DNA of 64,000 nucleotides from Lentinus brumalis (Eukaryota; Basidiomycota; Agaricomycetes; Polyporales; Polyporaceae), in NCBI GenBank assembly GCA_001792895.1, contig MARA01000075.1, positions 16,331-80,330 on the forward strand, read 5' to 3'. This document shows, one piece after another, positions 11,653 through 23,947 of this stretch. The position numbers were made by a program, and so were the translations under genes. Every line of letters begins with the position of its first letter. The first letter of the stretch is position 1. The notes beneath the pieces are model-generated. The model did no database searches. It saw nothing but the letters and a program-made list of their open reading frames with translations, and was not told the DNA's origin.

Positions 11653-12479
11653 ATGTTGGCATACCGCCTTCCTCCGGAATTGCGCCTGTATATTAGTGAG
11701 TATCCTGCTCCATCACCGGTGATGCATTGATGCGTGGTGGTGACTGATGTTAATATGTCAGTGTCGTTCTTGGACCTCCCAGACCTATCATCCCTGACGG
11801 AGGCATACCCCGAGCTCGCGTGTCTCGTTGCGGACCCGGTTCTCAACCACGAACGTCTCTGGGTCGTAGGACCATCTCGTGTCTCCCACTCGCTCTTTGG
11901 TGCAAGTATTGCTGGCGTGCCATTCCGCCCGACTGTGCCGGAACTCGTGCACAGAGGCATCATCCGGGGCATGGGTATCGAACGGCGCTGGAGGGACGGC
12001 TTATACATCTACTCTTCGTTGGTACGTCTCAGGATGCCTGTCTCCGGCCTCCCTGCGTTGACTATGCCATATATGGATACCTCCAGATGGTCTCACAATA
12101 CGAGAACTCGATGCGCCTCCAATGGACACAAGCACGCAACGTTGTCGCCCATTCCCTGCGTACGCGCTCCTCTCCTGCTGCCCGAGAGGCGTTCTACCAC
12201 ACTCGTGTCCTTCCGCACAATATGTCCCTTGCCCCTACGCATGTCTCTCCGCCCCTCGTCTCGGCCGTCCGCAGATTGCGCTGGGCGCTCCAGCGCGACC
12301 GCCTCGCGCACTTTGTGAAGTACCGGAGCGAGATGGCCAAGGACGGGAATGGCGGGCTGATGAAGTGGCTCGAAGGCAACGGTCGTGCAGTTATGTGGCG
12401 CGAGAACGAGCAGGTCCGGCTCGCGCTATGTCCTGGTATCAAGGGCATTGTGAAGTTCTACGAGGGACTTGCGCGATGA
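11653..12479 (+). CDS. F-box-like protein
   Basis: Three exons (11653-11695, 11762-12021, 12087-12479) give 231 residues. The N-terminus, MLAYRLPPELRLYIMSFLDL, followed by PDLSSLTEAYPELACLVADP, has the LPxEL..xI..fL.. layout of an F-box, which docks substrate receptors onto Skp1 of SCF ubiquitin ligases. The rest is a basic helical region without leucine-rich repeats or WD repeats. The first intron falls inside the F-box motif, which is well preserved only when it is spliced (GTGAGT..CAG). The start was chosen as the first ATG before the motif. Agaricomycetes carry many such small F-box proteins. The partner or substrate cannot be inferred. Confidence 0.6.
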
Positions 12480-12674
12480 GCGGGCCGGGCCTTCCAAGTT
12501 TCAGGTGCGGTTACCCTTCATCCTTCTTACTGTTCATCCTCCGTCCGTGCACTTTCATGTATTTTACCCTTCGATCCGGACATTTCACGCCTTTGTATCA
12601 TATGTGACGCGTCCCGGGGACATTCGAACTATGTAAAACTACGTGGACTGCCAAACCTTGCCATCACCTAGTTC

Positions 12675-13902
12675 CTACTCTGTCCGCTTCCTCTCGCGTT
12701 CAACGAATTCTTTCCAAGCCTCGTCAACTAGCCTTGTCACCTCTCGTATCTTCTCTTCGTCAGTCCGCCAAATACCCCACTCGCCCTCCCCGCCAACGCC
12801 CATTCCCAAACCTTCCCTCCGGAACTCCATCTCACTCGGTACCCACCCTCCGCCGCTCAGGTGCACCTCTCGCAGCCCACATGAGAGCAGCTCCCTCAGC
12901 AGCGGTCCAATCGTGCGCGCGTTGATGCCTGAGCCGACGAGGATCCGGGCAGCGGAGGGCATGCGCGATGCGGTGCGAATCAAAGTGCGCAGCATCGGGA
13001 GTGCCGCGGGCGAGGACGCTGTCGGCGCATGGCCGCTGTTGCAAATCGGGACCACTTGGGCGTGAATGATACGACGAGACGGGAAGCAGGGAGGCTTGAC
13101 TACCTCGTGAGAATGCGGGTTATCTGAGGGATGCGGGAGACCTCGAGGTGCGCTGCATGCCAATCGAACATGATTCATGACATGCGGTTGGCGGTGTGGT
13201 TGGCATACGTACCGGTGAGTACGTCCTGGCTACACATGTCAAATGCCCTGTGAAAGCAGACTGATGTATATGAGCTATAGATCGCGCAGCACATGAGAAT
13301 GGGCGCACCTTGCATCGGTGCTGCTTCCGCTGCGAGCCTGCAACGCAACGTCAACTTCCAGGGATCTCACAGCGGACGACAAGGACTCACAGCTTGGTGC
13401 GCTGTACGTCGACTTTGCCGTCCTTCCGCAGGACACCGAGTACGACGCCATCCGCGCCGGCGTCTTTGAAGGCGCGGATGTCTGCCTGCATCACCCGCAG
13501 CTCGGCGTCGGTGTATAAGAAGTCGCCGGCTCGCGGACGGACCATGACCTGAAACGTTCAGCAACAACGTTCACCGTCCCGAGCTGGCCGAGATTCCAGA
13601 CACACCATGATAGGCGTCCGCGGAATGGCAGCACGGACTTCTTTGAACAGACCGAGGCTGGGTGTGGTCCCCCGCCGAGACCGAGATTGCCGCATAGCTC
13701 GAGGCGGTCTGCGCCGCCACGATGTGCCCTGGTCGATGTGAGCATGCGATGAGGCGAAGATGATGGATACGAACGCGAGGGCGGACTCGACGGAATCGAT
13801 GCACACTTCGATGATGACGCGCTCTGTTGGCGCAGTTCTATCTGCCTCGATGAGCCCCTGCCTGACACGAGCTAAGAAGACAGCCAAGACGCACGCAGTC
13901 AT
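12675..13902 (-). CDS. CUTC: CutC family protein (one apparent frameshift)
   Basis: Seven exons: 13775-13902, 13606-13728, 13391-13548, 13309-13337, 13213-13260, 13104-13152 and 12675-13035. The product is a TIM-barrel CutC protein, linked in bacteria to copper handling though its biochemical role is unsettled. Diagnostic blocks are [84 protein letters not shown] and [12 protein letters not shown]. The first intron has the donor GTTCGT. The frame needs one extra G in the run at 13669-13673 to read [20 protein letters not shown], giving 298 residues. The ATG at 13902 may be slightly upstream of or replaced by a further 5' exon. The gene is divergent from the desaturase at 14217. Confidence 0.85.
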
Positions 13903-14216
13903 GTCGAGGTCGGATAGCCTGTGGCCTGCGATCTGTTGGTCGGAAGGTGGAGGCGGGAGCAGAGTCCGCAAACGGCGGGCGGACAGCCACTTACGTCGCG
14001 GCCACGTGACCGTGTTCTCACCATCGCGCGCGTTGTCGCCTGTGTCGCTGTCAACGACGGCATCAAATGTGCCCCAGATGCGGGATTCTTGGTGGATGCT
14101 GCGATTTCCGTTCCCAGCGAGCGGCCTATAAGCTGGCCCCAGTCTTCGGCACCCCAGCAGATTCACCCTCGCGTCTTGACTCTGCCCACCACCTCGCCTC
14201 CTCGACGACACCCACG
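13903..14216. promoter_or_regulatory. Bidirectional promoter region, CUTC/desaturase
   Basis: 314 bp between two divergent ATGs. It must contain both promoters. No TATA box was recognised; the sequence is GC-rich with CACGTG-like GCCACGTGAC near 14000. Confidence 0.5.
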
Positions 14217-16271
14217 ATGCACTCGAAAACGGCCGAGTCCGAGTCGGTCGGAACAAACAAAACACGGATATGGTGGTCAAATGGCGCATTCTTCGTCGGA
14301 GTGCATATAGCGGCCGCGGTAGGCATCTGGTGCCTTCCTCCTGCTCGGGCGGCGCGTCAAACACTCCTCCTCGCGGTATGCATGTGGCAGGCTGCCTCGA
14401 TGGGGTGAGTCGCACCTCTCTAAGCATTGCTCGGTAGAGAGCTGGCTTGACTGACTTGGCCTGGGACCGTCCCGCCGCAGGATAACTGTCGGGTACCACC
14501 GCCTATATTCGCATCGCGCATTCCGGGCGGCGTTCCCTGTGCGCATGTTCGTCGCCCTATTGGGGGCAAGTGCGTTTCAGGGCTCCATCAAGGTGCGAGG
14601 GTCGGCTGTGTTGCAGGCTGGCATGATACTGACTTGCGCCGCCGCCGGTAGTGGTGGTATGCGCGATTTCCTCCTCTGAGCGAGAAATGGTGTTGATCGC
14701 TACAGGTGCTTACGACATAGACTGCATCATGTATGTGGCCCTTTGCTCGGTTGCTTGCGCGGCAGTGAGCGCACTTCTTATTCCTTGCACAGAGATTTAC
14801 GGACGATCCGCGCCATGACCCGTACGTATCGTCGCACATGCGGGTCGATCTTCATGACGAAAAATACGGTCCTAGCTATGCTGCCACGAAAGGCTTCTTT
14901 TGGAGCCACGTGGGATGGATATTCTTCAAGTCCCAGTACGACCGCCTCAAGACTATAGAGAGTGAAGACCTCGACAACGATATCGGTAGGCAACCCGGCC
15001 CTCCTAAGGGGAGCATCACTCAAAGCATCTGTGCGCAGTCGTTCGCATACAGCACAAGTACTACGGTGAGTTTCCGGGGCGAGGAGCGGAGAGCGCCCTA
15101 TCTGACATTTCCGGTAGTCCCTCTGGCTCTTTTCACAGGTTTCATACTGCCTCCCGCCGTTGGTTTGCTATGGGAAGACCCTTTAGGTGCATTCATCTAC
15201 GCGGGCCTTGTGGCACGACTGCTCAGTGCGTCCCTCGTGTATGCCACCATGGTAAATGCCTGACCTCTCGCAGTCTGGCACTGTACATTCCTTGTGAACT
15301 CGTGGGTCGCTTATCGGCCTAATGACCCGGTAATTCATACTCAGCTGGTGGATTAGGCTCGCCCACTGGGATGGCCTGCAACCCTACTCCGATGATAACA
15401 CATCCAAATCAAACCTGGTGAGTTCCTTGACTGTCGGTCGACCGTCAGGTACAGGGCGAATACTCACTAGCTTATCAGCTCCTTGCCCTCCTGACATGCG
15501 GGGAAGGAAATCACAACTTCGTACGTCCGGACTCCGCTCTTCACTGACATGCTTCTCTCGTGGCTGAAACACTTCTCGCGTCTGTCCCCTCGGACAGCAT
15601 GTCAGCTTCCTGGCTCTTTCCTCCGTCGGACTCTAACTCAAACGCCGCATTGCGGCTTCTGCAGCATAGTTTCCCGCACGACTTCCGGTCAGGCCCATCC
15701 CCCCTTGATTGGGACCCGTCCAAATGGGCCATCGTCTTCCTGCAGTTCCTCGGGCTTGCCTCGGGTCTCCGACGGGCCTGCGTGGAGGACATCAGCGCGG
15801 CTAGAGAGCACATGCTCCAGAAAGAAATCGCATTGGTATATGCAAGTGACTCCACGACCGATCTGGAAGTGCAAGACGAGGTGTGGAGTGGCGAGACATG
15901 GACGAAGGAACTCCTTGCCGGATATGCGGACGCAGAAGGGCGTTGCGTGCTCCTGCTCCGCGGCTATGCGGTCGACGTGACCGAATATATGACAGAACAT
16001 GTACGTCTTCACGTTCGCCACCTCTCACGGTACCAGTTATTGTGCAATGAAGCTGACATGTCTGCGATGTTCGCAGCCCGGCGGAGCTTCGCTCCTTAGG
16101 CGGTACGCTGTCGGTCGGAAGCGCAGCACAGGGAACCATGGCAATGGTGAGGATGAGGCGGAGGAGAGCCGGCAGCGCACCGCTGACTGGGCGTTCCACG
16201 GAGGAATCAACAAGCACTCCCAAGCGGCGAAGAGGTTCATGCGTAAGCTCCGTATTGCGAAGGTGCAGTAG
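14217..16271 (+). CDS. OLE1: Acyl-CoA delta-9 desaturase with C-terminal cytochrome b5 domain
   Basis: Fourteen exons give 422 residues: 14217-14404, 14481-14592, 14652-14656, 14706-14730, 14793-14821, 14876-14985, 15039-15065, 15118-15225, 15274-15301, 15357-15417, 15479-15520, 15598-15600, 15665-16000 and 16077-16271. The enzyme should insert the first double bond into stearoyl/palmitoyl-CoA in the ER membrane. All three His boxes are present: GYHRLYSHRAF, RHRLHHRFTDD and GEGNHNFHHSFPHDF. The b5 domain at the C-terminus has TEHPGGASLLRRYA with the heme-binding HPGG. Hydrophobic segments precede box 1 and lie between boxes 2 and 3. Two microexons are required: TGGTG (14652-14656) and CAT (15598-15600). 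The symbol is by family homology; duplicates are common in mushrooms. Confidence 0.9.
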
Positions 16272-16629
16272 AAGATGGGCTGCAGATTCGACCATTGGAC
16301 GAGGTCGGCTCCTGACGATCCGGCCGTACGTTAGACGGCCAATAGAAGATAGACCGGCGACACCATCTGCCAGACTTGGTCAAGCGTGTTCGGCGAGGAT
16401 GCGCGCCGGCATGCAATGTTACTCAGCTCGCGTATATTAAGACGATTACATTTCCGCAATGCAGCCGGGTGGCTTACAGACGACAATAACAGCGTAAAAC
16501 CTTCCAAAAGCAGGGGACGTATACCAAACGCAGACGAGAGCTCGGAACTTCTTGGTAACCGGTGTCGCGATGGCCCATTCCGCCAATACACGACACCTAC
16601 AACTCGCGTCCCTGAAGGCCCAATCTACG
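16272..16629. other. Convergent spacer
   Basis: 358 bp between the stops of the desaturase (plus) and the BTB gene (minus). Nothing recognisable apart from a short AT-rich patch near 16430-16445. Confidence 0.4.
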
Positions 16630-17718
16630 CTACCGCGGATGCAGCTTGGCGCGAATCGTTGCACGAACTGTCGGCTCGTGCAACGTGTACCCCCATGGCA
16701 CATGTGCCCTGATCCGCTGGCGGAGGTCGGCCAGGGCGATGACATCCTCCATCCCGAGCCGATGGCCCTCCTCGAGCGTTAGGGCATCCTCGCGTATGCA
16801 GATGAGATAGTAGGCTTCCTCAAGCCAGCCGGGGATGTCGTACTCACGGGCGAGGACGAGGCGGTCCGTGGGGAACCGAGCCGGGAGAGACGTTCGATCG
16901 CCAATGCGCGGTGAGCTTCGAACTCGTATTTCGTGGCAAGCGCGAGTATGGAGATCCAGTCCTCGAGCGTGGTTAGGTCGCCTGTGACGACATTCCTGTG
17001 GCGGCGTATCAGTAAGGGAGACTGGGAATAATGGCAGGCGTGTTTGCTCAGCAGACCACGATACGTCGGTGGCGGCCCACTCAGCACTTCGAGTGGTGTC
17101 CTCTCATTCCCGACGTCCGAGGATATTTACCGCACCAAGTGCTTCGTACTGTCCCACCGGAAGTCCATGGCGCACTTCTTTGTGGATCTGCGCGGTGCGT
17201 GTAGGGCACTCTCCCGTGCAATCCTTTTCTTAGATCATCCGATGCCTCCACCATGCGGTGGGGTTCTCAGACCCACCCACCGGCACATCGCGCAGCTCAC
17301 CTGGGATAGAATAGCGACATGAACCGATCGAAGTCGACGGCACGCACTTCCGGGAGCACGATAGGATGCTCGTCCGACGTCCCCTCAGCTGGGCCGCTTC
17401 CTGGCCGCAGGGTGAACATGGTGGCGAAGACGAGGGAGTGTCGCTTCAGGAAGAACGCGTGGACCTTGAAGAGCGTCCCCTCGACCTGGCGATGTGCGGA
17501 GTCGATCGACCCATCCGCGTTGTAAATATCAAGCGGGTACGTACAAGGAACACGACCGCGCCCGGCTCGTCCTCGAAATACAGATGGGCATGTCGGGCAC
17601 GGTCGGCACTGGCTGCAGGAACAGTGGGCGTACTAGCGGTCAGCGCGGGTCAGTACACGGCCCAGATTGTCATTGTGGGTGGGACGGCTGACCCGGCTGT
17701 GTCAGAGGCCGCCGACAT
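16630..17718 (-). CDS. BTB/POZ domain protein (one apparent frameshift)
   Basis: Exons read with confidence: 17485 down to 17301 and 16995 down to 16630, plus a 5' exon ending at 17545 (intron 17486-17544). The protein reads FEDEPGAVVFLVEGTLFKVH, AFFLKRHSLVFATMFTLRPG, VDFDRFMSLFYPRNVVTGDL, TTLEDWISILALATKYEFEA and LTLEEGHRLGMEDVIALADL. This is the layout of the large Agaricomycete BTB family: a BTB dimerisation fold followed by a helical region. The intron 16996-17300 is 305 bp, much longer than the others here. One C must be added at the run 16870-16873 to pass from IERLSRLGSP to TDRLVLAREYDIPGW. The first ATG is uncertain; 17718 is a candidate, but the frame between it and the BTB domain was not resolved. 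Confidence 0.7.
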
Positions 17719-18891
17719 GGTCGCATGCACTTGGCAGAGAGGAGACAAGGATGGCCGGGGGAGGCCGCACAGGCGCGGCCGCACTACAGCAGCGCCTGCC
17801 GTGAAAGAAGCACAGACGACTTCTTGAACATCGGCGCCTACCGTACCTTCTGAGATCACTCCTGCTTTCTCTGGACACCACCACTCCCACACACCCACGT
17901 CGACGCCTCCGGAAAAAGCGAAAGTCCAGTGCATGCCGCCGAGCTAACGGAGTGGGGCGCTGCATGCAGGCTGGGCCTCGTTGCCTCGAGGCTATCATGT
18001 TATCGGACAGAACGGACACTGGCAATCCTCTATGCGAAGATGTTCCTCAACCAAACTTTTCGAGTAACTGGAACCCAATCTTAAATGAAGGTGTGCGGCC
18101 GCCTATGCAGGTAATCGACTGCCGTTTCTTCCGATGCCCCGGTCACTCAGTGTGGTTCTTTCAGCAGACTCAATGCGGCTTTCGCCGGCCGCCATGGGGC
18201 GTTCGCAGGAGGCTATAGCGTGGCGCAATCCACGGCCGGTCAATTTTCTGCGGAGTGAAGCTCATGACCGGAGAACACACTAAGTCACCGGCCCAGGGCA
18301 TCGGAATGGAAGCTAGGGCGAAACAGGCCACTCCAAACGTCGGAAGTGGACATGCTCATTCGCCTCCACCTGGTCTGCCCGACTACTCCGCTGCGCATTG
18401 GTAAGGCAGGGGCACACAAATCGCGACCGAGCAAAGCTGCCTGCCATCCCCGAGGTGTGAGCCGATGTCTTGCCATCGGGCCCTGCAATTACTGAATGAC
18501 GTGCCGCTCGTAAAACCCAGCGGCCCCGGCGTGGCTCTCGTGGCTCTCGTACGCTCCTGGTGGCGTACCGCTCGCGCGCGAAGCCTGATCGTGGCCCCAT
18601 CTGATAGCAGTACGAACACCCCTTGGATGGCTAGCCTGACCAGCCCCATGAGTACCAGCGCGCTCGTTTGGGGGCAAACGTCACTCCGAGGCAATGACAA
18701 TATCCGACTGCGTCAAGGATGGTCTCTTGATAACCGAACATCCGTTCGCGCGGCGCGCTCAGGGCACCTGCAGGTCTCTGCAGGCGCACCGGTCTCAGGG
18801 ACCAATACAGTGGTCTTCCTCAGGTATAAGTACGAGCGTTCCGAGAGCGAGAGGGCAAGGTCCGCTCGAAGCCTCTGCGGCTACTATCACG
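17719..18891. other. Gene-free interval
   Basis: About 1.17 kb between the BTB gene and the P450. Open frames here are short, lack family motifs and have no convincing splice structure. The last part should contain the P450 promoter. A short duplication, GTGGCTCTCGTGGCTCTCGT, lies near 18531-18550. Confidence 0.45.
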
Positions 18892-21094
18892 ATGGTCTTC
18901 CAACTACCCGCTCATCATGCACTATTCACCGTCGTCGGCTCCGCATTTGTGAGTGCGGTCATCATGCTCTCTCTTATGAACCCGTCGCCCTGACCAGCTA
19001 TCTAGATGGTGCATCTCATATTCAAACGATATGAACCTCATCGCGTAGCCGTGCATGCTCTGCTGCTGCTTGCAGTACCTTCTTTTCTCAGTGTGCTCTT
19101 GCTTGATCGCATGCCGGCTATCAAGGCACTCTCGGCGTCCCTCCTGACGTTTTGGACCGCACTGGTCTCCTCTGTAGCCCTCTATCGCCTGTCCCCCTGG
19201 CACCCACTGGCCCGCTACCCTGGTCCCGTTTCTCTCAGGTTGTCCAAGTTGTCCATGGCATGGATCTCCAGGGGCGGTAGACGTCACCTCTACACGCAGG
19301 AGCTTCATCGCCGCTACGGCGATATCGTCAGAGTTGGTGAGTGACCTCGTACGGGAACATGCTTTGTGAACAGTCGCTCAGTAAAGAGACCGGCCGGTCA
19401 TCAGGCCCGAACGAAGTCTCGGTCAGTAACGCCGCCGCTATCCATCCTCTCATGGGAACATCGGGGTTGCACAAGGGTCCCCGTGAGTGCCGACTGCGAC
19501 TTCTCGCCGATCGATACAGCGTGCTGATTTCTAACGCGGTCGCAGAATGGGAAGCTCGGACTGCCACGCAGAGTGTCCTTCCTCTTATCGCCATCGGCGA
19601 CCCGAAAGAGCACCTGCGTCGCCGGAAGCCATGGAACCGCGCCCTAAATGTGGCCAGCCTGAAGGACTTCGAACCCTTTGTGGCACACCGCGCAGAGCAG
19701 CTCGTCAGCCGCCTCGCATCACAGAAGGAGACGACCAACCTGGCGCGGTGGTTTGGGTGGTTCACGTACGTGCAGCAGATCGAGGTTACCGGACTGTGGC
19801 ATGCTGACGAGACTGCTTGATAGGTATGACTTGATGAGCGACATGGCGTGAGTTCGACAGAATCCAAAATAAATGACCGATACTCAACGCTTCCATGGCT
19901 TTCTAGGTTCGGCGGCGGGTCTGAAATGATGCTCAACGGAGACGATGGCAGCGTTTGGCCCTTGCTCGAGATTGGCCTCCTGTAAGTTGCCCCGGTCACG
20001 GTATCTCGGCCGGCTTGTCTGACATCGCGGGGAATAGAAACTCAGACACTTATGGTCATCTCCCATGGATGGCAGACTACATCCGCGCCGTGCCTAGTCT
20101 CGGCACGAATATGAAGCAGATGCGGAGCTTCTGCATCCAGCGCACCGAGGAGCGTATCAAACTAGGTAACACGTCCCGCAAGGACCTGTTCTACTACCTG
20201 GTGAGGTTTACACCGCTAGTTTATGCCCGAAGCGAATGTTGAAACGGGGGTGACAGAACAACGAAGATGGGGCCGAGCCGACTCCGCCTGTCCCTGAGGT
20301 CACAGCTGACGGAACGCTGGCTATCGTCGCGGGCTCAGACACCACGTCAAGCGTGCTCTCGAACGTCTTCTATTGCCTCCTCACGCACCCAGAGGCATAC
20401 GCCCGCCTGCGAGCCGAGGTTGATTCTTACTACCCCCGGGAGAAGACGCCCTCAACACGAAGCATCACGCCGATATGCCTTATCTGAACGCGGTGATGTA
20501 TGTTCCCCGGCAGTCTAGCTAGAGGAGACACCTTCTGACCAGCAGTGCAGCAATGAGACCATGCGTCTCTTCCCACCAGTGACGGATGGAAGCCAGCGCA
20601 TCGTGCCGACAGGTAGCGGCGGAAGGATCATCGGAGACAGGTCAGTCCTCCGTACTGACTTACTTCCGAGTGCCTGCCAGGTTGTCTCACATGCTAGTCT
20701 ACAGCTACCTTCCGGAGGGCACCATCACGACGGTGCACATGTACAGCATCCAACGGGACGCTCGCAATTTCGCCCCCTGCCAGACAGCTTCTGGCCCGAG
20801 CGGTGGTTGCATGCTGCAGAGGGCGCGAGGAGCGTGATAGGCATGAAGCTTGTCCACAATCCAACGGCGTTCTTCCCGTTCTCATACGGACCCGGGAACT
20901 GCGCTGGGAAGGGATTGGCGCTCCAGGAGATGCGCATGGTCGTGAGTGCCATGATGCAGAAGCTGGAGCTAAGTCTAGCGGCAGGTTTCGACGCTGTCGC
21001 CTACGAGAACGATATGCACGACTATCTCATACTGAGTCGGCCGCCACTGCCTGTAGTTGTCAAGCAGCGAAAGGTCTGTACTGCTGGAGCTTAA
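18892..21094 (+). CDS. Cytochrome P450 monooxygenase (two apparent frameshifts)
   Basis: Ten exons: 18892-18948, 19006-19336, 19405-19482, 19546-19765, 19824-19847, 19907-19981, 20038-20200, 20257-20497, 20551-20640 and 20705-21094; 556 residues after two one-base corrections. The start at 18892 adds a short hydrophobic exon; three or four membrane segments follow, then the Pro-rich hinge LARYPGP. P450 signatures are GSDTTSS (oxygen-binding helix I), NETMRLFPP (helix K region), SFWPERW (PERF-like) and FSYGPGNCAGKG with the heme-ligand Cys. The enzyme should sit in the ER and use a P450 reductase. Frames change at the CCCCC runs 20433-20437 and 20773-20777; one added C at each yields YYPPGEDALNTKHHADMPYL and NFAPLPDSFWPERW. 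CYP family not assigned. Confidence 0.88.
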
Positions 21095-21431
21095 TGTAGC
21101 ATATCCCTGCTTGTAACCGTAGCGATGTCTGGACTGCGACTAGTATATTCCACTGTACATGATTACATGTTAATTGATTCTACATATGCCTTTGCCCGCA
21201 CTTCCATGGCAGACTAAGAGTCACAGAAACGAAAGTGAGCAAACTCCGGGTCAGCGTCAGCGCGACGCGACGCGTTGGGGTCACGTGGTGCGTTGACTGG
21301 ATCGGGGGAGACGTGGTGCTCCGAGAGGAGGTCCAAGAGGCCTTTCTAAGGCAGATATCGAACATTGTCGCCACTATTACCAGCATTTACTCGCACAACC
21401 GCCCTCCCCACGTTGTCACAGACCCGGCACG
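21095..21431. other. Spacer and promoter of the bromodomain gene
   Basis: 337 bp between the P450 stop and the start of the bromodomain gene. It begins AT-rich (probable P450 3' end, about 21095-21190) and then becomes GC-rich with CpG-dense CGACGCGACGCG near 21264, as expected for a housekeeping promoter. Confidence 0.4.
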
Positions 21432-23789
21432 ATGTCGAAGAGAGAGGCAAGGAGCATCGCGGCGGCAGGCGTGGATATCGACGCACCGCGCGCCAAACGT
21501 CGGAAGGAGGCACCAGCCACGAGCAACCCAGCTTCCGATGGCAAGCATGCCGCCGAGACCACAGGCGCGAACGGAGCCACGCAGGACCCCGCAGCGATTG
21601 GAACCACACCGGCGGAGGACAGGGAGACGGTGAGGGAGAAGGGGCTGCAGCTGTGGACGACGTTGAAGGATGCGGTCAACAAGGAGTGCGTGATTTATCT
21701 GCCTTGCATCCCGCATTTGACCTCAGACTTCCGTTCGCCGCTTCCTTACCGCCCACTGCCATGTCCCCGCGCTCGCTATGCATCGTCTCTCGACTCCAGG
21801 GGCGCGATTGCATCGTTTCAGTTCATGCGGCTTCCGTCCAAACGACAATATCCAGACTACTATGTCTTGATCAAGCACCCCATAGCTCTCGAAGATATCA
21901 AGAACAAGCTTGAGGCGAGGGAATACACTTCTCTGGAGGATGTTAAACATGACTTCGAGACGTGCTTCCGCAATGCGAAACGTTACAACATGAAGGAGAG
22001 TCAGATATTCAAGGACGCCAAATTCTTGCATGTACGTTCAGTCGATCCGCTGCACTCGACGACATCTTTGCTCGGATCGCTCACGCCACATGTGGTATCC
22101 AGAAATTGGCCGCCAAGACGTACAGTCGGATTACTGGGACGAAGGAGGTGGATGGTGATGGGTCGGACGATGAAGAGAAGAAGAAGAAGCCTACTCTCCA
22201 CCGCCTCTTGAAGACAAGGCTTCAGAAATTGGTCGCCAAGACAGACGATACGTGTGTACTCCACTACACCATGACCTCGTCCCGCAGGTTGCTCAAACAA
22301 GTATTTCCAGCGGACGTGTTCTATCTGACTTGTTCATGGAACTCCCGAGCAAGAAATCCTGGCCAATATACTACACTCTCATCAAGAAGCCCCAATGTCT
22401 GCAGAACGTCTTCGTGCGCATAACGAATTGACATGCGCTTGTGCTCCCATGACTGACCGATTGGTATACAGAACAAACTCAAGCGAAAGGAGTACCCTCA
22501 ACCTGTAGACTTTGCGAACGATGTGGAGCTTGTGTTCTCGAATGCGCTTGAGTTCAATCAAGAGCATACGCAGATTTGGGAAGATGCAGTAGCATTACGG
22601 GTGCGATTTTTTGATTATATTCACTCTGCAACGGCGTGTCTAACATACATTCTAGGAATACTTCAGGAAGCTGATGTCCGACCTTCCTGAACCGTACACG
22701 ATACCTGCATACGCCAACTCTGGAGAGCACCCAACGAAGATCAAGCTGAGGGTCCCCCATGCACCCGCCGCACAACCTCAACCGATCGTCGCACCGGCAC
22801 CTTCTCTTCCCTCTTCCAACTCCATCGTTGTACGCGGGTACCATGCGGCGTCTACCTCGACGCCAGTACCCCCGAAGAAGGTCACCCTACCGGCTGCCAC
22901 TTCTCGCCCCGCAAACACCGTTAAGTCGCCGTCTGTCACCCCGGTGATCTCACCTACGCCTGTGCCTCCATCTGCACAAGCTTCTTCTTCTCTTAACGTC
23001 ATTAGTCCTCCGGCACCTGCCCCGATAACTGCTGCAGCGCCAGCCACCGCGCCACAGGGACAGCAACCCGTGCATGTGGCCACCTTCAGGCCGAATACCT
23101 TCGCATACAACCACACAGGCGCGACCAACGGCGCCCCGTACAACGCGGGCGCTGCGTCTCAGCCACCATCCGCTCCGCCGAAGGCGCATTCTATATCACC
23201 GGCTATTACGAGCACGAGCGCTGTCGCGGCAGCCCCTTCTGCGCTGGTGCACGTCCCTGCAGTCGCGGTGACGCGGCCGTCGCCACCAGCTGTTATCCAG
23301 TACGCACACCCACTCCAGCATGCGGTCGTGACCACGATGCCGCACTGCCGGAGACTTGTCTTAGATCAGGCCGAAGGAGTCCGGTCGTGGGCAATGCGGC
23401 TGAGCGCGAGTGAGACTGCGGTCCTCGTGTCGGAGGTCACTTTCCTCGGGCGCCCCGCTGGCGCTGAAGAGGATGAGAGCAGCAGCGACGAAGAGCCTCA
23501 CCAACAAGAGGAAGAGGAGGAAGAAGAGGCAGAGGCGACACCGAAGAAGAGGGGACCCGGAAGGCCGCGCAAACGAGGGAGACCGCCGAAGGCCGTGACT
23601 AAGAAGGCCAAGACCAAGGTCCCGGAGACACAGCAGGGCCCGTTACAGGTCAAGTTGAACGGCACTCTGTTGAACGCCAAAGAGGGCGATACTTGGGAGG
23701 TGCAAGTGCCATATGGTATGAGCATCTTGGAGCTCGGCGAGCAGGGCGGGATGGTGTGGAAGGTATACTTGGACAGAACCACATTCTAA
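21432..23789 (+). CDS. RSC4: Tandem bromodomain protein, RSC4-like chromatin remodeller subunit
   Basis: Six exons (21432-21685, 21800-22031, 22103-22251, 22311-22413, 22472-22600, 22656-23789) give 666 residues with all phases agreeing. Two bromodomains lie in the N-terminal half: the first with LPSKRQYPDYYVLIKHPIAL and FRNAKRYNMKESQIFKDA, the second with LPSKKSWPIYYTLIKKPQCL and FSNALEFNQEHTQIWEDA. Each keeps the YY and Asn of the acetyl-lysine pocket. A Pro/Ala-rich disordered middle follows, then a conserved C-terminal domain (MRLSASETAVLVSEVTFLG) and an AT-hook-like GPGRPRKRGRPPK after an acidic Glu run. This layout matches RSC4, which reads acetylated histones for the RSC/SWI-SNF remodelling complex. 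The symbol is by architecture; other double-bromodomain proteins cannot be excluded. Confidence 0.82.
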
Positions 23790-23947
23790 CTTCTAATCTC
23801 TCCCACTCCTTCGCTCGTGATGTTCGCTTGAACTTTGTCCAAGCTGGCTTCTTCAGCAGGTAGACTGTGTACAGATATTATGATATGTATATTTAATGGG
23901 TGGTATAGTCTCTAGTGTCCTCAAAACAGCACGCAGTCCATGATAAG

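Noticed and set aside
13558..14499. Minus-strand open frame of 313 codons across the CUTC/desaturase gap
   Set aside because: It merges CUTC exons 1-2, the unspliced first intron and the antisense of desaturase exon 1; only the CUTC part has family motifs.
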